Source of the DNA: Domibacillus epiphyticus
GTDB taxonomy: Bacteria > Bacillota > Bacilli > Bacillales > Domibacillaceae
NCBI RefSeq assembly: GCF_001975785.1
Contig: NZ_MSFI01000001.1
Span: forward strand, 62,001 to 126,000
Length of the DNA: 64,000 bases
Direction: 5' to 3'
Shown: positions 49,886 through 57,720 of the stretch, piece after piece
Numbering within the stretch: the first letter of the stretch is position 1
How the letters are laid out: every line of letters starts with the position of its first letter
Program-made: the position numbers and the translations under genes
The notes under the pieces: generated by a model
Database searches by the model: none
What the model saw: only the letters and a program-made list of their open reading frames with translations
Told to the model about the DNA's origin: nothing

Positions 49886-50902
49886 ATGAGCTTTTTTAAA
49901 AAATTAAAAGATAAGTTTTCCGGTTCACAGGAACAGGAGCAAACAACTGAAAAATATACAGAAGGTTTAACGAAAACACGTACCGGTTTTGCTGCAAAAG
50001 TAAATAATTTAATTGCTAGATACCGGAAAATTGATGAAGAGTTCTTTGAAGAGCTGGAAGAAATTTTAATTGGGGCAGACGTCGGCTTTGAAACCGTCAT
50101 GGAACTGATTGATGAACTAAAAATGGAAGTGAAGCGCCGCAACACCAATGACCCGGAAGCGATTCGCGAAATTATCACCGAAAAATTCGTTGATATATAC
50201 ACAGACGGTGCTGAGGTGCAGTCTGATTTAAACATTCAAGAATCTGAATTGACGGTGATTTTGTTCGTCGGTGTGAACGGTGTCGGAAAAACAACGACGA
50301 TCGGGAAATTGGCACATAAATTTAAAGAAGACGGCAAAAAGGTCATTCTCGCTGCTGGTGACACATTCCGTGCGGGTGCGATTGATCAGCTTGAAGTGTG
50401 GGGAGAGCGTACCGGTGTGGATGTTATTAAACAGTCGGAAGGATCGGACCCGGCGGCTGTCATGTATGACGCAGTCCGTGCAGCGAAATCGCGCGGTGCT
50501 GACATTTTGCTATGTGACACAGCAGGACGACTGCAAAATAAGGTCAATTTAATGAACGAATTGCAAAAAGTAAAGCGTGTGATTGAACGCGAAATCCCAG
50601 ATGCACCACATGAAGTATTGCTCGTTGTGGATGCCACTACCGGGCAAAACGCGCTTATACAAGCAAAAACATTCAAAGAGGCGACCGATGTATCCGGCAT
50701 TGTATTAACGAAGCTGGATGGGACGGCAAAAGGCGGCATTGTGCTTGCAATTCGTAAAGAGCTTGGTGTTCCTGTCAAGTTTGTCGGTCTTGGAGAAAAA
50801 ATGGATGACCTGCAGCCTTTTAATGCGGAAAAGTATGCATACGGATTATTTGCGCAGGCGTTTGAAGAAAAAGAAGTGGCAGACAACGAAGCAGGAGAAT
50901 AA
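49886..50902 (+). CDS. ftsY: Signal recognition particle receptor FtsY
   Basis: SRP-type GTPase that docks ribosome-SRP complexes at the membrane. The 338-residue protein has a short acidic/basic N-terminal A region, the N domain, and a G domain with G1 GVNGVGKTTTIGKLA (about 132-146), DTAGRLQNK, TKLDGTAKGG and the C-terminal membrane-targeting FVGLGEKMDDLQPF. It lies with ylxM and ffh, so most SRP pathway proteins are encoded together; the SRP RNA is not in this window. Confidence 0.97.
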   Translation: MSFFKKLKDKFSGSQEQEQTTEKYTEGLTKTRTGFAAKVNNLIARYRKIDEEFFEELEEILIGADVGFETVMELIDELKMEVKRRNTNDPEAIREIITEKFVDIYTDGAEVQSDLNIQESELTVILFVGVNGVGKTTTIGKLAHKFKEDGKKVILAAGDTFRAGAIDQLEVWGERTGVDVIKQSEGSDPAAVMYDAVRAAKSRGADILLCDTAGRLQNKVNLMNELQKVKRVIEREIPDAPHEVLLVVDATTGQNALIQAKTFKEATDVSGIVLTKLDGTAKGGIVLAIRKELGVPVKFVGLGEKMDDLQPFNAEKYAYGLFAQAFEEKEVADNEAGE

Positions 50903-50939
50903 GTGAAGATCCTTTTCCGCTATGACTAATCGGGCTTTT

Positions 50940-51000
50940 ACGGGCAGTTAATCCTTCTCTTAGACTATTTTTGATGTCGGAGTGATGGATTACTGCCCGT
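50940..51000 (+). repeat. Long inverted repeat between ftsY and ylxM
   Basis: ACGGGCAGTTAATCC (50940-50954) pairs with GGATTACTGCCCGT (50987-51000) with one bulged T, leaving a 32-base loop. It lies after ftsY and before the ylxM promoter. There is no T tract after it, so it is a poor intrinsic terminator. It could be an RNA structure at the ftsY mRNA end, an operator or a processing site. Confidence 0.6.
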
Positions 51001-51026
51001 TACGGTGAGACGCTCTTTCGTCGTTC

Positions 51027-51055
51027 TTGACAGAAGAGGAAGAAGCAGGTACACT
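51027..51055 (+). promoter_or_regulatory. Sigma-A promoter of ylxM-ffh
   Basis: TTGACA (51027-51032) and TACACT (51050-51055) with a 17-base spacer, about 44 bases before ylxM. Confidence 0.85.
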
Positions 51056-51098
51056 GATTGGGTGTAAAGGTTTTTCACTTAACAAAGGAGGGGCGGCC

Positions 51099-51413
51099 GT
51101 GCTTGAAAAAACGATGCGGATGAATTATCTGTATGATTTTTATCAGATGCTTCTGACAGAGAAACAGCGCAGCTATATGTCCCTATACTATTTGGACGAT
51201 TACTCTCTCGGGGAAATTGCCGAAGAATATGAAGTGAGCCGTCAGGCGGTTTACGACAATATAAAACGTACAGAAGCAATGCTTGAAGAATATGAAGCGA
51301 AATTAATGCTGCTGAATAAATTCCAGAAGCGTCAGCAATTAATCGAGCAGTTAAAGGAATGCGCAGATTCGCACACTTTGCCGCTCGTTCTGGCGCTCGA
51401 GGAACTTGAATAG
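51099..51413 (+). CDS. ylxM: YlxM family SRP-associated DNA/RNA-binding protein
   Basis: A 104-residue helix-turn-helix protein (UPF0122/YlxM). The sigma-70 region 4-like segment is [35 protein letters not shown] (split at about residues 22-57), then a coiled helical tail. In streptococci YlxM interacts with the SRP and stimulates its GTPase. The start is GTG 51099 after AAAGGAGGGG; the in-frame codon at 51027 is inside the promoter and rejected. It precedes ffh by 14 bases. Confidence 0.94.
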   Translation: MLEKTMRMNYLYDFYQMLLTEKQRSYMSLYYLDDYSLGEIAEEYEVSRQAVYDNIKRTEAMLEEYEAKLMLLNKFQKRQQLIEQLKECADSHTLPLVLALEELE

Positions 51414-51427
51414 GGGGACTGCATACG

Positions 51428-52777
51428 ATGGCGTTTGAAGGATTGGCCGAACGGCTGCAAGGAACGATGCAGAAAATCCGAGGCAAAGGAAAAGTATCAG
51501 AATCAGACGTAAAAGAAATGATGCGTGAAGTACGTCTTGCGCTGCTCGAGGCAGATGTTAACTTTAAAGTCGTCAAAGAATTTGTTAAAAAAGTAAGTGA
51601 GCGGTCTGTTGGCCAGGAAGTGATGAAAAGCTTAACACCAGGCCAGCAGGTTATTAAAGTCGTAAAAGAAGAATTGACGGAGCTGATGGGCGGCGAAGAA
51701 AGCCGGATTGGCACAGCAAAGCGTCCTCCGACAGTCATTATGATGGTCGGTTTGCAAGGTGCGGGTAAAACAACTACAACAGGCAAGCTTGCCAATCTGC
51801 TTCGAAAAAAACACAACCGGAAACCACTGCTTGTGGCAGCTGACGTTTATCGTCCGGCGGCAATTAAACAGCTTGAAACGCTTGGAAAGCAGCTCGATAT
51901 GCCTGTCTTCTCTCTAGGTGACCAGGTTAGTCCTGTCGACATTGCGAAACAGGCGATTCAAAAAGCAAAAGACGAGCATCTTGATTACGTCATCATCGAT
52001 ACTGCCGGTCGTCTTCACATTGACGAAACGTTAATGGATGAATTGAAACAAATAAAGGATCTGTCTGCGCCGGAAGAAATTTTCCTTGTTGTTGATTCAA
52101 TGACGGGTCAGGATGCCGTTAATGTAGCAGATAGCTTTAATGAACAGCTCGGCATTACCGGTGTGGTGCTTACAAAACTTGACGGTGATACACGCGGTGG
52201 TGCGGCACTGTCCATTCGTGCTGTCACGAGCAAGCCAATTAAATTTGTAGGGATGGGTGAAAAGCTTGATGCTCTTGAATCTTTCCACCCTGAACGGATG
52301 GCATCACGCATTCTCGGCATGGGCGATGTACTTACCCTTATTGAAAAAGCACAGACGAACGTCGATGAAGCAAAAGCGAAAGAGCTCGAACAAAAAATGC
52401 GTACGATGTCATTTACATTTGACGACTTTCTCGACCAGCTCGGACAAGTGCGCTCAATGGGACCACTGGATGAAATTTTAAAAATGCTGCCGGGAGCAAA
52501 CAAAATGAAAGGCCTCGCTAATGTGCAGGTTGATGAAAAACAGATCGGGCGTGTTGAAGCCATCATTCGGTCAATGACGCCATCTGAAAAACAGCAGCCG
52601 GAAATCATTAACGCCGGCCGACGCAAGCGCATTGCCCGCGGCTCTGGCACATCGATTCAGGAAGTAAACCGTCTTTTGAAGCAATTCGAAGACATGAAAA
52701 AAATGATGAAGCAAATGTCAGCTATGCAGCAAAAAGGCAAGAAAAAAGGCGGTATGCCAAAATTTCCATTTATGTAA
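51428..52777 (+). CDS. ffh: Signal recognition particle protein Ffh
   Basis: GTPase and signal-sequence-binding protein of the SRP. The 449-residue protein has the N domain, G domain (GLQGAGKTTTTGKLANLL at about 107-124, DTAGRLHIDE, TKLDGDTRGGAALS, FVGMGEKLDALE) and a C-terminal Met-rich M domain ending MKKMMKQMSAMQQKGKKKGG. The SRP RNA-binding SGT motif (RIARGSGTSIQEVNRLLKQF) is intact. Partner FtsY and YlxM are encoded just upstream. Confidence 0.98.
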   Translation: MAFEGLAERLQGTMQKIRGKGKVSESDVKEMMREVRLALLEADVNFKVVKEFVKKVSERSVGQEVMKSLTPGQQVIKVVKEELTELMGGEESRIGTAKRPPTVIMMVGLQGAGKTTTTGKLANLLRKKHNRKPLLVAADVYRPAAIKQLETLGKQLDMPVFSLGDQVSPVDIAKQAIQKAKDEHLDYVIIDTAGRLHIDETLMDELKQIKDLSAPEEIFLVVDSMTGQDAVNVADSFNEQLGITGVVLTKLDGDTRGGAALSIRAVTSKPIKFVGMGEKLDALESFHPERMASRILGMGDVLTLIEKAQTNVDEAKAKELEQKMRTMSFTFDDFLDQLGQVRSMGPLDEILKMLPGANKMKGLANVQVDEKQIGRVEAIIRSMTPSEKQQPEIINAGRRKRIARGSGTSIQEVNRLLKQFEDMKKMMKQMSAMQQKGKKKGGMPKFPFM

Positions 52778-52810
52778 TGGAAACAGTTTGATCCTGTAAA
52801 GAAAAAACAC

Positions 52811-52839
52811 TTTACAACACATTAACAATTTGATATTAT
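52811..52839 (+). promoter_or_regulatory. Sigma-A promoter of rpsP
   Basis: TTTACA (52811-52816) and TATTAT (52834-52839), 17 bases apart, with a TGN extended -10 (TGATATTAT). The -35 is the 3' arm of a small hairpin TGTAAAG/CTTTACA (52796-52802 and 52810-52816). Confidence 0.8.
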
Positions 52840-52878
52840 TCTATCTTGTGTGAAACTATTTCGGAGGTGCTTATTAGC

Positions 52879-53151
52879 ATGGCAGTAAAAATTCGTTTAA
52901 AACGCATGGGTGCAAAAAAATCCCCATTCTATCGTATCGTAGTAGCAGACGCTCGTTCACCACGTGACGGCCGTTCAATCGAAACAATCGGCACGTACAA
53001 CCCGGTATCACAACCGGCTGAAGTGAAAATTAACGAAGAGCTTGCTCTTAAATGGCTGCAAGATGGTGCAAAACCATCTGATACAGTTCGCAACTTGTTC
53101 TCAAACGAAGGCATCATGGAAAAATTCCATAATGCCAAACACAGCAAGTAA
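52879..53151 (+). CDS. rpsP: 30S ribosomal protein S16
   Basis: Small-subunit protein, 90 residues, the standard length. It begins [21 protein letters not shown] and continues [11 protein letters not shown] and [10 protein letters not shown], the S16 signature. ATG 52879 follows GGAGGTG with nine bases between. In most Bacillus genomes khpA (ylqC) comes next; here a perfect palindrome and then ylqD follow. Confidence 0.98.
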   Translation: MAVKIRLKRMGAKKSPFYRIVVADARSPRDGRSIETIGTYNPVSQPAEVKINEELALKWLQDGAKPSDTVRNLFSNEGIMEKFHNAKHSK

Positions 53152-53163
53152 TTCATCAACTGA

Positions 53164-53197
53164 CAATTCCCCAAAAGAATATTCTTTTGGGGAATTG
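53164..53197 (+). repeat. Perfect 34-bp palindrome after rpsP
   Basis: CAATTCCCCAAAAGAAT (53164-53180) is followed without a spacer by its exact reverse complement (53181-53197). It could form a very stable hairpin with a minimal loop and may act as a terminator or 3'-end stabiliser of the rpsP mRNA, though the following bases (CTATTTATG) are only partly T-rich. It occupies the place where khpA normally sits. Confidence 0.75.
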
Positions 53198-53229
53198 CTA
53201 TTTATGTTCCAATAAAAGGAGCGGTGGAT

Positions 53230-53619
53230 GTGCTAATTTTACAAACGGTATCAATCGTTCAAGTTGTCACTGAAACATTGAAAAAAGAGCGAATGAATAT
53301 GTATGAAAATCAAAAAAGCCGGTTAGAAAGAGAAACAGCACAGCTTCTTTTTGAAAAGAAAAAAGCAGAGCGTGCCGGATCAAAACAGGCGGAAGCAGCC
53401 GTCCGGTTCCAGCAGGAGATTGATCAGCGCCATGAAAAAATATCCGTGATTGAATTTCAAATGAATCAGCTTGATCAGCTGCCGCTTGGAACGGAGTTAA
53501 AGGAACGAGACATTCAATCTGTTGTTGATGTGAAAGAGGGCGACCGTTTCAATGGAAGAGACGGGGGAACAATCGTTGTAAAAGATGGTGTTATTATTGA
53601 AATCCGCACGCAGAGGTGA
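53230..53619 (+). CDS. YlqD family protein of unknown function
   Basis: A 129-residue protein of the YlqD family, known only from its conserved place before rimM in Bacillaceae. It begins with a short hydrophobic beta-like segment ([17 protein letters not shown]), followed by a charged coiled coil (about residues 18-75) and a small C-terminal beta region ([32 protein letters not shown]). I chose GTG 53230, eight bases after AAAGGAG; GTG 53224 is too close to the ribosome site. It ends five bases before rimM. The function is unknown; ribosome maturation is a guess from the neighbours. Confidence 0.85.
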   Translation: MLILQTVSIVQVVTETLKKERMNMYENQKSRLERETAQLLFEKKKAERAGSKQAEAAVRFQQEIDQRHEKISVIEFQMNQLDQLPLGTELKERDIQSVVDVKEGDRFNGRDGGTIVVKDGVIIEIRTQR

Positions 53620-53624
53620 ACAGT

Positions 53625-54143
53625 ATGAGTAAATGGTATAACGTCGGAAAAATTGTCAATACGCATGGGCTGCGCGGTGAAGTACGGGTACTTTCCCGCA
53701 CAGATTTTCCGGAAGAACGGTATAAAAAAGGCAGCACTCTTTCTATTTTTAAGCCGGGTGATAAAGAAGGTATTCCGGTAACGATTGCCTCGCACCGAAA
53801 GCACAAAACATTTGACCTGCTGACATTTGAAAATTATCCGTCGATCCAGATGGTCGAACCGTTTAAAGGTTCTATTTTAAAAGTAAGTGAAGAGCATCTC
53901 GGTGCTCTTGATGAAGGCGAGTTTTATTTTCATGAAATTATTGGCTGTGAGGTAAGAACGGTCGAAGAAGAGATCATCGGCACGGTGAAAGAGGTACTTA
54001 CACCAGGGGCAAATGATGTTTGGGTCGTCAGTCGCAGCGGTGGAAAAGAAGCTTACATTCCATACATCGATGACGTCGTGAAATCCGTCGATCCAGACGA
54101 AAAGGTCATTATTATTGAGCCAATGGAAGGTTTGCTTGAATGA
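53625..54143 (+). CDS. rimM: Ribosome maturation factor RimM
   Basis: Helps assemble the 30S head around S19. The 172-residue protein has the N-terminal RimM domain ([25 protein letters not shown]) and a C-terminal PRC barrel (about 98-170, [37 protein letters not shown]). ATG 53625 is preceded by AGAGGTGA; the ATG at 53616 would overlap that site. It overlaps trmD by four bases (ATGA), the common rimM-trmD coupling. Confidence 0.97.
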   Translation: MSKWYNVGKIVNTHGLRGEVRVLSRTDFPEERYKKGSTLSIFKPGDKEGIPVTIASHRKHKTFDLLTFENYPSIQMVEPFKGSILKVSEEHLGALDEGEFYFHEIIGCEVRTVEEEIIGTVKEVLTPGANDVWVVSRSGGKEAYIPYIDDVVKSVDPDEKVIIIEPMEGLLE

Positions 54144-54874
54144 AAATCGACGTACTGACATTGTTCCCGGAAATGTTTCATGGTGTATTTTCATCGTCCA
54201 TTATGAAAAAAGCAGCCGATAAAGAAAAAGTGTCATTTCGCACCGTGAATTTCCGTGATTATGCCGAAGGTAAACACAAGGTCGTTGATGATTACCCGTA
54301 CGGCGGGGGTGCTGGCATGGTATTAAAGCCACAGCCGCTCTTTGACGCTGTTGATGCACTTAAAGAAGAAGCGGCAGCCGCACCACGGATTATTTTAATG
54401 TGTCCGCAAGGCGAGCGGTTTACGCAAAGAAAAGCAGAGGAATTCGCACAGGAAGAACATCTTATTTTTCTTTGCGGTCATTATGAAGGGTATGATGAGC
54501 GCGTTCGCACACACCTTGTAACGGATGAAATTTCAATTGGCGATTATGTTCTAACGGGTGGCGAACTCGGCGCAATGGTTGTGGCAGACAGTGTAGTCCG
54601 TTTGCTCCCGGGTGTGCTTGGAAATGATGATTCTGCCGTACAGGATTCTTTCTCATCTGGAATGCTTGAACACCCCCATTATACCCGGCCTGCTGATTTC
54701 AGAGGCATGAAGGTACCGGATGTATTAACGTCTGGGAACCATCGCCACATTGAGGAATGGCGTCGAGAACAGTCGCTGAAACGTACGTGGGAACGCCGTC
54801 CAGACTTGTTTGAAACAATATCGTTAACAGAGAAAGAAACACAATTAATTGAGTCATGGAAAAAGAATAAATAA
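54140..54874 (+). CDS. trmD: tRNA (guanine(37)-N(1))-methyltransferase
   Basis: Makes m1G37 in tRNAs, preventing frameshifting. The 244-residue SPOUT enzyme has the SAM-binding trefoil-knot motifs [26 protein letters not shown] and [17 protein letters not shown], with the catalytic Asp in the [13 protein letters not shown] region. It overlaps rimM and lies before rplS, which has its own promoter and leader. Confidence 0.98.
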   Translation: MKIDVLTLFPEMFHGVFSSSIMKKAADKEKVSFRTVNFRDYAEGKHKVVDDYPYGGGAGMVLKPQPLFDAVDALKEEAAAAPRIILMCPQGERFTQRKAEEFAQEEHLIFLCGHYEGYDERVRTHLVTDEISIGDYVLTGGELGAMVVADSVVRLLPGVLGNDDSAVQDSFSSGMLEHPHYTRPADFRGMKVPDVLTSGNHRHIEEWRREQSLKRTWERRPDLFETISLTEKETQLIESWKKNK

Positions 54875-54875
54875 A

Positions 54876-54904
54876 TTGATTTTATATTCAATTTATGATA
54901 AAAT
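54876..54904 (+). promoter_or_regulatory. Sigma-A promoter of rplS
   Basis: TTGATT (54876-54881) and TAAAAT (54899-54904), 17 bases apart, with TGA ahead of the -10. It begins right after the trmD stop codon and drives the L19 leader. Confidence 0.8.
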
Positions 54905-54911
54905 TTCGAAG

Positions 54912-54995
54912 TCAGTGTGCGGAATCGTATGCTGCATTACAACGGTGTTCCGCTGCCGCAAATTTGCGGGTATGAGCATTTGTTAGAAGGAGAGG
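54912..54995 (+). promoter_or_regulatory. L19 leader RNA upstream of rplS
   Basis: A structured leader between the promoter and rplS, at the position of the Firmicutes L19 leader, thought to mediate autogenous control by L19. Visible elements are TGCGGAA / TTCCGC (about 54919-54925 and 54949-54954) and the hairpin CCGCAAATTTGCGG (54956-54969). I identify it by position and paired segments and have not compared it with a covariance model. Confidence 0.7.
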
Positions 54996-55003
54996 AAAAC
55001 ACA

Positions 55004-55351
55004 ATGAACAAATTGATTCAAGAATTAACTCAGGAGCAGCTTCGTACTGATCTTCCATCTTTCCGTCCGGGAGACACAGTTCGTGTACACGTGAAAGTTG
55101 TCGAAGGTACACGTGAGCGTATTCAGGTATTTGAAGGCGTTGTAATCAAGCGTCGCGGCGGCGGCGTTAGCGAAACATTCACAGTTCGTAAAATTTCTTA
55201 CGGCGTGGGCGTTGAGCGTGCATTCCCGCTTCACACACCGAAAATCGCAAAAATTGAAGTAATGCGCCGCGGTAAAGTTCGTCGTGCGAAATTGTACTAC
55301 TTGCGCAACCTGCGCGGTAAAGCAGCCCGCATTAAAGAAATCAGATACTAA
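55004..55351 (+). CDS. rplS: 50S ribosomal protein L19
   Basis: Large-subunit protein, 115 residues, at the 30S interface. It begins [20 protein letters not shown] and has [36 protein letters not shown] and the basic ending [16 protein letters not shown] 55004 follows GAAGGAGAGG; the in-frame ATG at 54917 lies in the leader RNA and is rejected. A terminator follows. Confidence 0.98.
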   Translation: MNKLIQELTQEQLRTDLPSFRPGDTVRVHVKVVEGTRERIQVFEGVVIKRRGGGVSETFTVRKISYGVGVERAFPLHTPKIAKIEVMRRGKVRRAKLYYLRNLRGKAARIKEIRY

Positions 55352-55357
55352 GTTTTT

Positions 55358-55388
55358 AAAAGGAGTCTGCTTGCAGGCTCCTTTTTCT
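55358..55388 (+). terminator. Rho-independent terminator after rplS
   Basis: AAAAGGAGTCTGC (55358-55370) pairs with GCAGGCTCCTTTTT (55373-55386) with a small internal mismatch, ending in a T run. Confidence 0.8.
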
Positions 55389-55446
55389 TTCAGATTTCGA
55401 CGATTGCATGATATGATGAAAGTACTTTGATAAGGTGGTGTCACGT

Positions 55447-55986
55447 ATGGCTGAAGGGAAAAATGAATTTTGGGAATGGACGAAAGCACTGCTAATCGCA
55501 GTCGGTCTGGCAGCTCTTATTCGATATTTTATTTTTGCGCCGATTGTCGTAGATGGTCTTTCGATGATGCCGACGCTGGAAAGCGGCGACCGCATGATTG
55601 TCAATAAAATGAGTGAACCGGACCGTTTCGATATCGTTGTATTTCATGCTCCTGAAAATAAAGATTACATAAAACGGGTGATCGGGCTCCCAGGTGATAC
55701 AGTGGAATATAAAGATGATGTACTGTATGTAAATGGAAAAGTGCAGGATGAACCATATTTAGATGAGTACAAAAGCCAAGCAACAGATGGTCCGCTTACA
55801 CCCGACTTCACACTTGCAGAAATAACCGGACAGGAAACGGTGCCGGAAGGTGAAATTTTTGTACTTGGTGATAACCGCCGCTTTAGTAAAGATGGCCGTC
55901 ATATTGGGACAGTGAAGATCGATGAAATCGTCGGCGAGACGAAATTTGTTTATTGGCCTTTTGACCAGATCCGTGTTGTTGACTAA
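55447..55986 (+). CDS. lepB: Type I signal peptidase
   Basis: Membrane serine protease removing signal peptides of secreted proteins; Sip-type in Bacillus. The 179-residue protein has one N-terminal membrane anchor ([20 protein letters not shown], about 10-29), the catalytic Ser in [10 protein letters not shown] (about 39) and Lys in [12 protein letters not shown] (about 79), and the box E motif [18 protein letters not shown] 55447 follows AAGGTGGTG; a -10 TATGAT with TGN (55409-55417) lies upstream. The gene sits between rplS and rbgA, where B. subtilis has none. Confidence 0.95.
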   Translation: MAEGKNEFWEWTKALLIAVGLAALIRYFIFAPIVVDGLSMMPTLESGDRMIVNKMSEPDRFDIVVFHAPENKDYIKRVIGLPGDTVEYKDDVLYVNGKVQDEPYLDEYKSQATDGPLTPDFTLAEITGQETVPEGEIFVLGDNRRFSKDGRHIGTVKIDEIVGETKFVYWPFDQIRVVD

Positions 55987-56003
55987 CTGACAGAAAGGAT
56001 GGC

Positions 56004-56864
56004 ATGAGCTTGACGATTCAATGGTTTCCCGGCCATATGGCCAAAGCACGGCGGCAAGTAACAGAAAAGTTAAAGCTTGTTGATATTATTTTTGAACTTG
56101 TTGATGCGAGATTGCCATTATCATCACGCAATCCGATGATCGATGAAATCATCAATCATAAGCCGCGTCTTGTTATTTTAAACAAAGAAGATATGGCGGA
56201 CCCTCATGCAACGAAAGAATGGATCCGTTATTTTAAAGAGCAGGGCGTTGAAGCTGTTTCTGTCAATTCACAGGCAGGAAATGGACTCGATAAAATTGTG
56301 AAAGCAGCGGAGAGCATTTTACAAGAAAAGTTTGACCGAATGAGGGCGCGCGGTATGAAACCACGTGCGATGCGCGCGATGATTGTTGGTATTCCGAATG
56401 TTGGGAAGTCCACACTCATTAACCGAATCGCGAAAAAAAATATTGCTAAGACAGGCAATATGCCAGGCGTGACAAAAGCACAGCAATGGATTAAAACAGC
56501 GAAACAATTGGAATTGCTTGATACACCAGGGATTTTATGGCCGAAGTTTGAGGACCCGGAAACAGGCTTTAAACTGGCACTAACAGGTGCGATCAAAGAT
56601 TCTATTTTAAATTTGCAGGATGTAGCGATTTACGGGCTTCGTTACCTCGAGGAACGGTATCCAGCACGTCTGGAAGAACGGTATGGATTTTCGGCACTGC
56701 CGGATGATATGGCTCAGGTGTTTCATCAAATCGGTGAGCGCCGCGGCTGTCTTTCGTCAGGGGGCGAAGTGGATTACGATAAAGTAACCGACGTCATTAT
56801 CCGAGATGTACGGAACAGCCAGTTTGGCCGTCTGACATTTGATATTCCACCTGAAAAAGCGTGA
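56004..56864 (+). CDS. rbgA: Ribosome biogenesis GTPase RbgA (YlqF)
   Basis: Circularly permuted GTPase needed for late 50S assembly. The 286-residue protein opens with [15 protein letters not shown], has G4 (NKED, about 57), G1 (GIPNVGKST, about 127-135) and G3 (DTPGILWPK), and a C-terminal ANTAR-like domain ([14 protein letters not shown]). ATG 56004 lies four bases after AAAGGA; TTG 56010 would give the B. subtilis-like start two residues later and is an equal candidate. A terminator overlaps its stop codon. Confidence 0.95.
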   Translation: MSLTIQWFPGHMAKARRQVTEKLKLVDIIFELVDARLPLSSRNPMIDEIINHKPRLVILNKEDMADPHATKEWIRYFKEQGVEAVSVNSQAGNGLDKIVKAAESILQEKFDRMRARGMKPRAMRAMIVGIPNVGKSTLINRIAKKNIAKTGNMPGVTKAQQWIKTAKQLELLDTPGILWPKFEDPETGFKLALTGAIKDSILNLQDVAIYGLRYLEERYPARLEERYGFSALPDDMAQVFHQIGERRGCLSSGGEVDYDKVTDVIIRDVRNSQFGRLTFDIPPEKA

Positions 56865-56886
56865 AGGACTGCCTTCACGTTTTTTT
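56860..56886 (+). terminator. Rho-independent terminator of rbgA
   Basis: CGTGAAGG (56860-56867) pairs perfectly with CCTTCACG (56872-56879) across a four-base loop and is followed by seven T. The stem includes the rbgA stop codon. Confidence 0.92.
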
Positions 56887-56934
56887 GTGGAAAAAAATCG
56901 AATCCTGCCGATAAAAATCACAGGGAGAATAGAT

Positions 56935-57705
56935 ATGGTGAAAGAAACAATTATATGTATAAAAGAACAGCTGTCCACTGTCACAAACATAGATGATCCA
57001 AGGTTTGCAGTATGGAAAGAGGATGAACGAAAAGGTGTGCAGACAGCTGTCATATCGTGCATTCGGCGGCTAGAAAAAGAAAAAAAAGAAAAAGAGCGCC
57101 TTTATCAAATGATGGAGTATGAACGAAATGTGCAGGCAAGCGGAGCTCGCTTCATTGCAGGGATTGATGAAGCTGGCAGAGGACCGCTTGCAGGACCTGT
57201 GGTAGCCGCGGCATGCATTTTGCCAGAGGGATTTTTACCATCCGGCTTGAATGATTCGAAAAAAATGAGTGAAAGCGCAAGAGATCATCTTTATGAGTTA
57301 ATCATGAACCATTGCCAGACCGGTGTCGGTATCATTAGTGCAGAAGAAATTGATGAAATCAATATATATGAAGCGGCAAAAAAAGCAATGGTCGAAGCGG
57401 TCAAGGCTCTACCGGAACCCCCGGATCACCTTCTTGTCGACGCGATGGTTATTCCAGGTGAAGTTGATCAAACATCGATCATTAAAGGAGACGCAAAAAG
57501 TGCCTCGATTGCGGCAGCATCTATAGTAGCAAAAGTAACACGCGACCGGCTTATGAAAGAATATGCGCTGAAGTATCCAGGCTATGGATTTAATAAAAAT
57601 ATGGGGTATGGGACTAGTGAGCATTTACATGGACTCAAGAAGTATGGGATTACTCCTCAGCATCGTAAAACATTTGCGCCGGTGAAAGAAATGCTTAACA
57701 CTTAG
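56935..57705 (+). CDS. rnhB: Ribonuclease HII
   Basis: Removes RNA from RNA-DNA hybrids and misincorporated ribonucleotides. The 256-residue protein has the family motif FIAGIDEAGRGPLAGPVVAAA (split; about residues 72-92) with the catalytic Asp-Glu, the later Asp in LLVDAMVIPG, and DAKSASIAAASIVAKVTRD. It carries the N-terminal extension of about 70 residues usual in Bacillus RnhB. ATG 56935 follows AGGGAGAA. The in-frame ATG at 56839 lies in rbgA and is rejected. Confidence 0.96.
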   Translation: MVKETIICIKEQLSTVTNIDDPRFAVWKEDERKGVQTAVISCIRRLEKEKKEKERLYQMMEYERNVQASGARFIAGIDEAGRGPLAGPVVAAACILPEGFLPSGLNDSKKMSESARDHLYELIMNHCQTGVGIISAEEIDEINIYEAAKKAMVEAVKALPEPPDHLLVDAMVIPGEVDQTSIIKGDAKSASIAAASIVAKVTRDRLMKEYALKYPGYGFNKNMGYGTSEHLHGLKKYGITPQHRKTFAPVKEMLNT

Positions 57706-57720
57706 AGGAGGTGAAAGTGC

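Noticed and set aside
52796-52816. Hairpin TGTAAAG/CTTTACA after ffh as a terminator
   Set aside because: No T tract follows, and its 3' arm forms the -35 of the rpsP promoter; it is more likely incidental.
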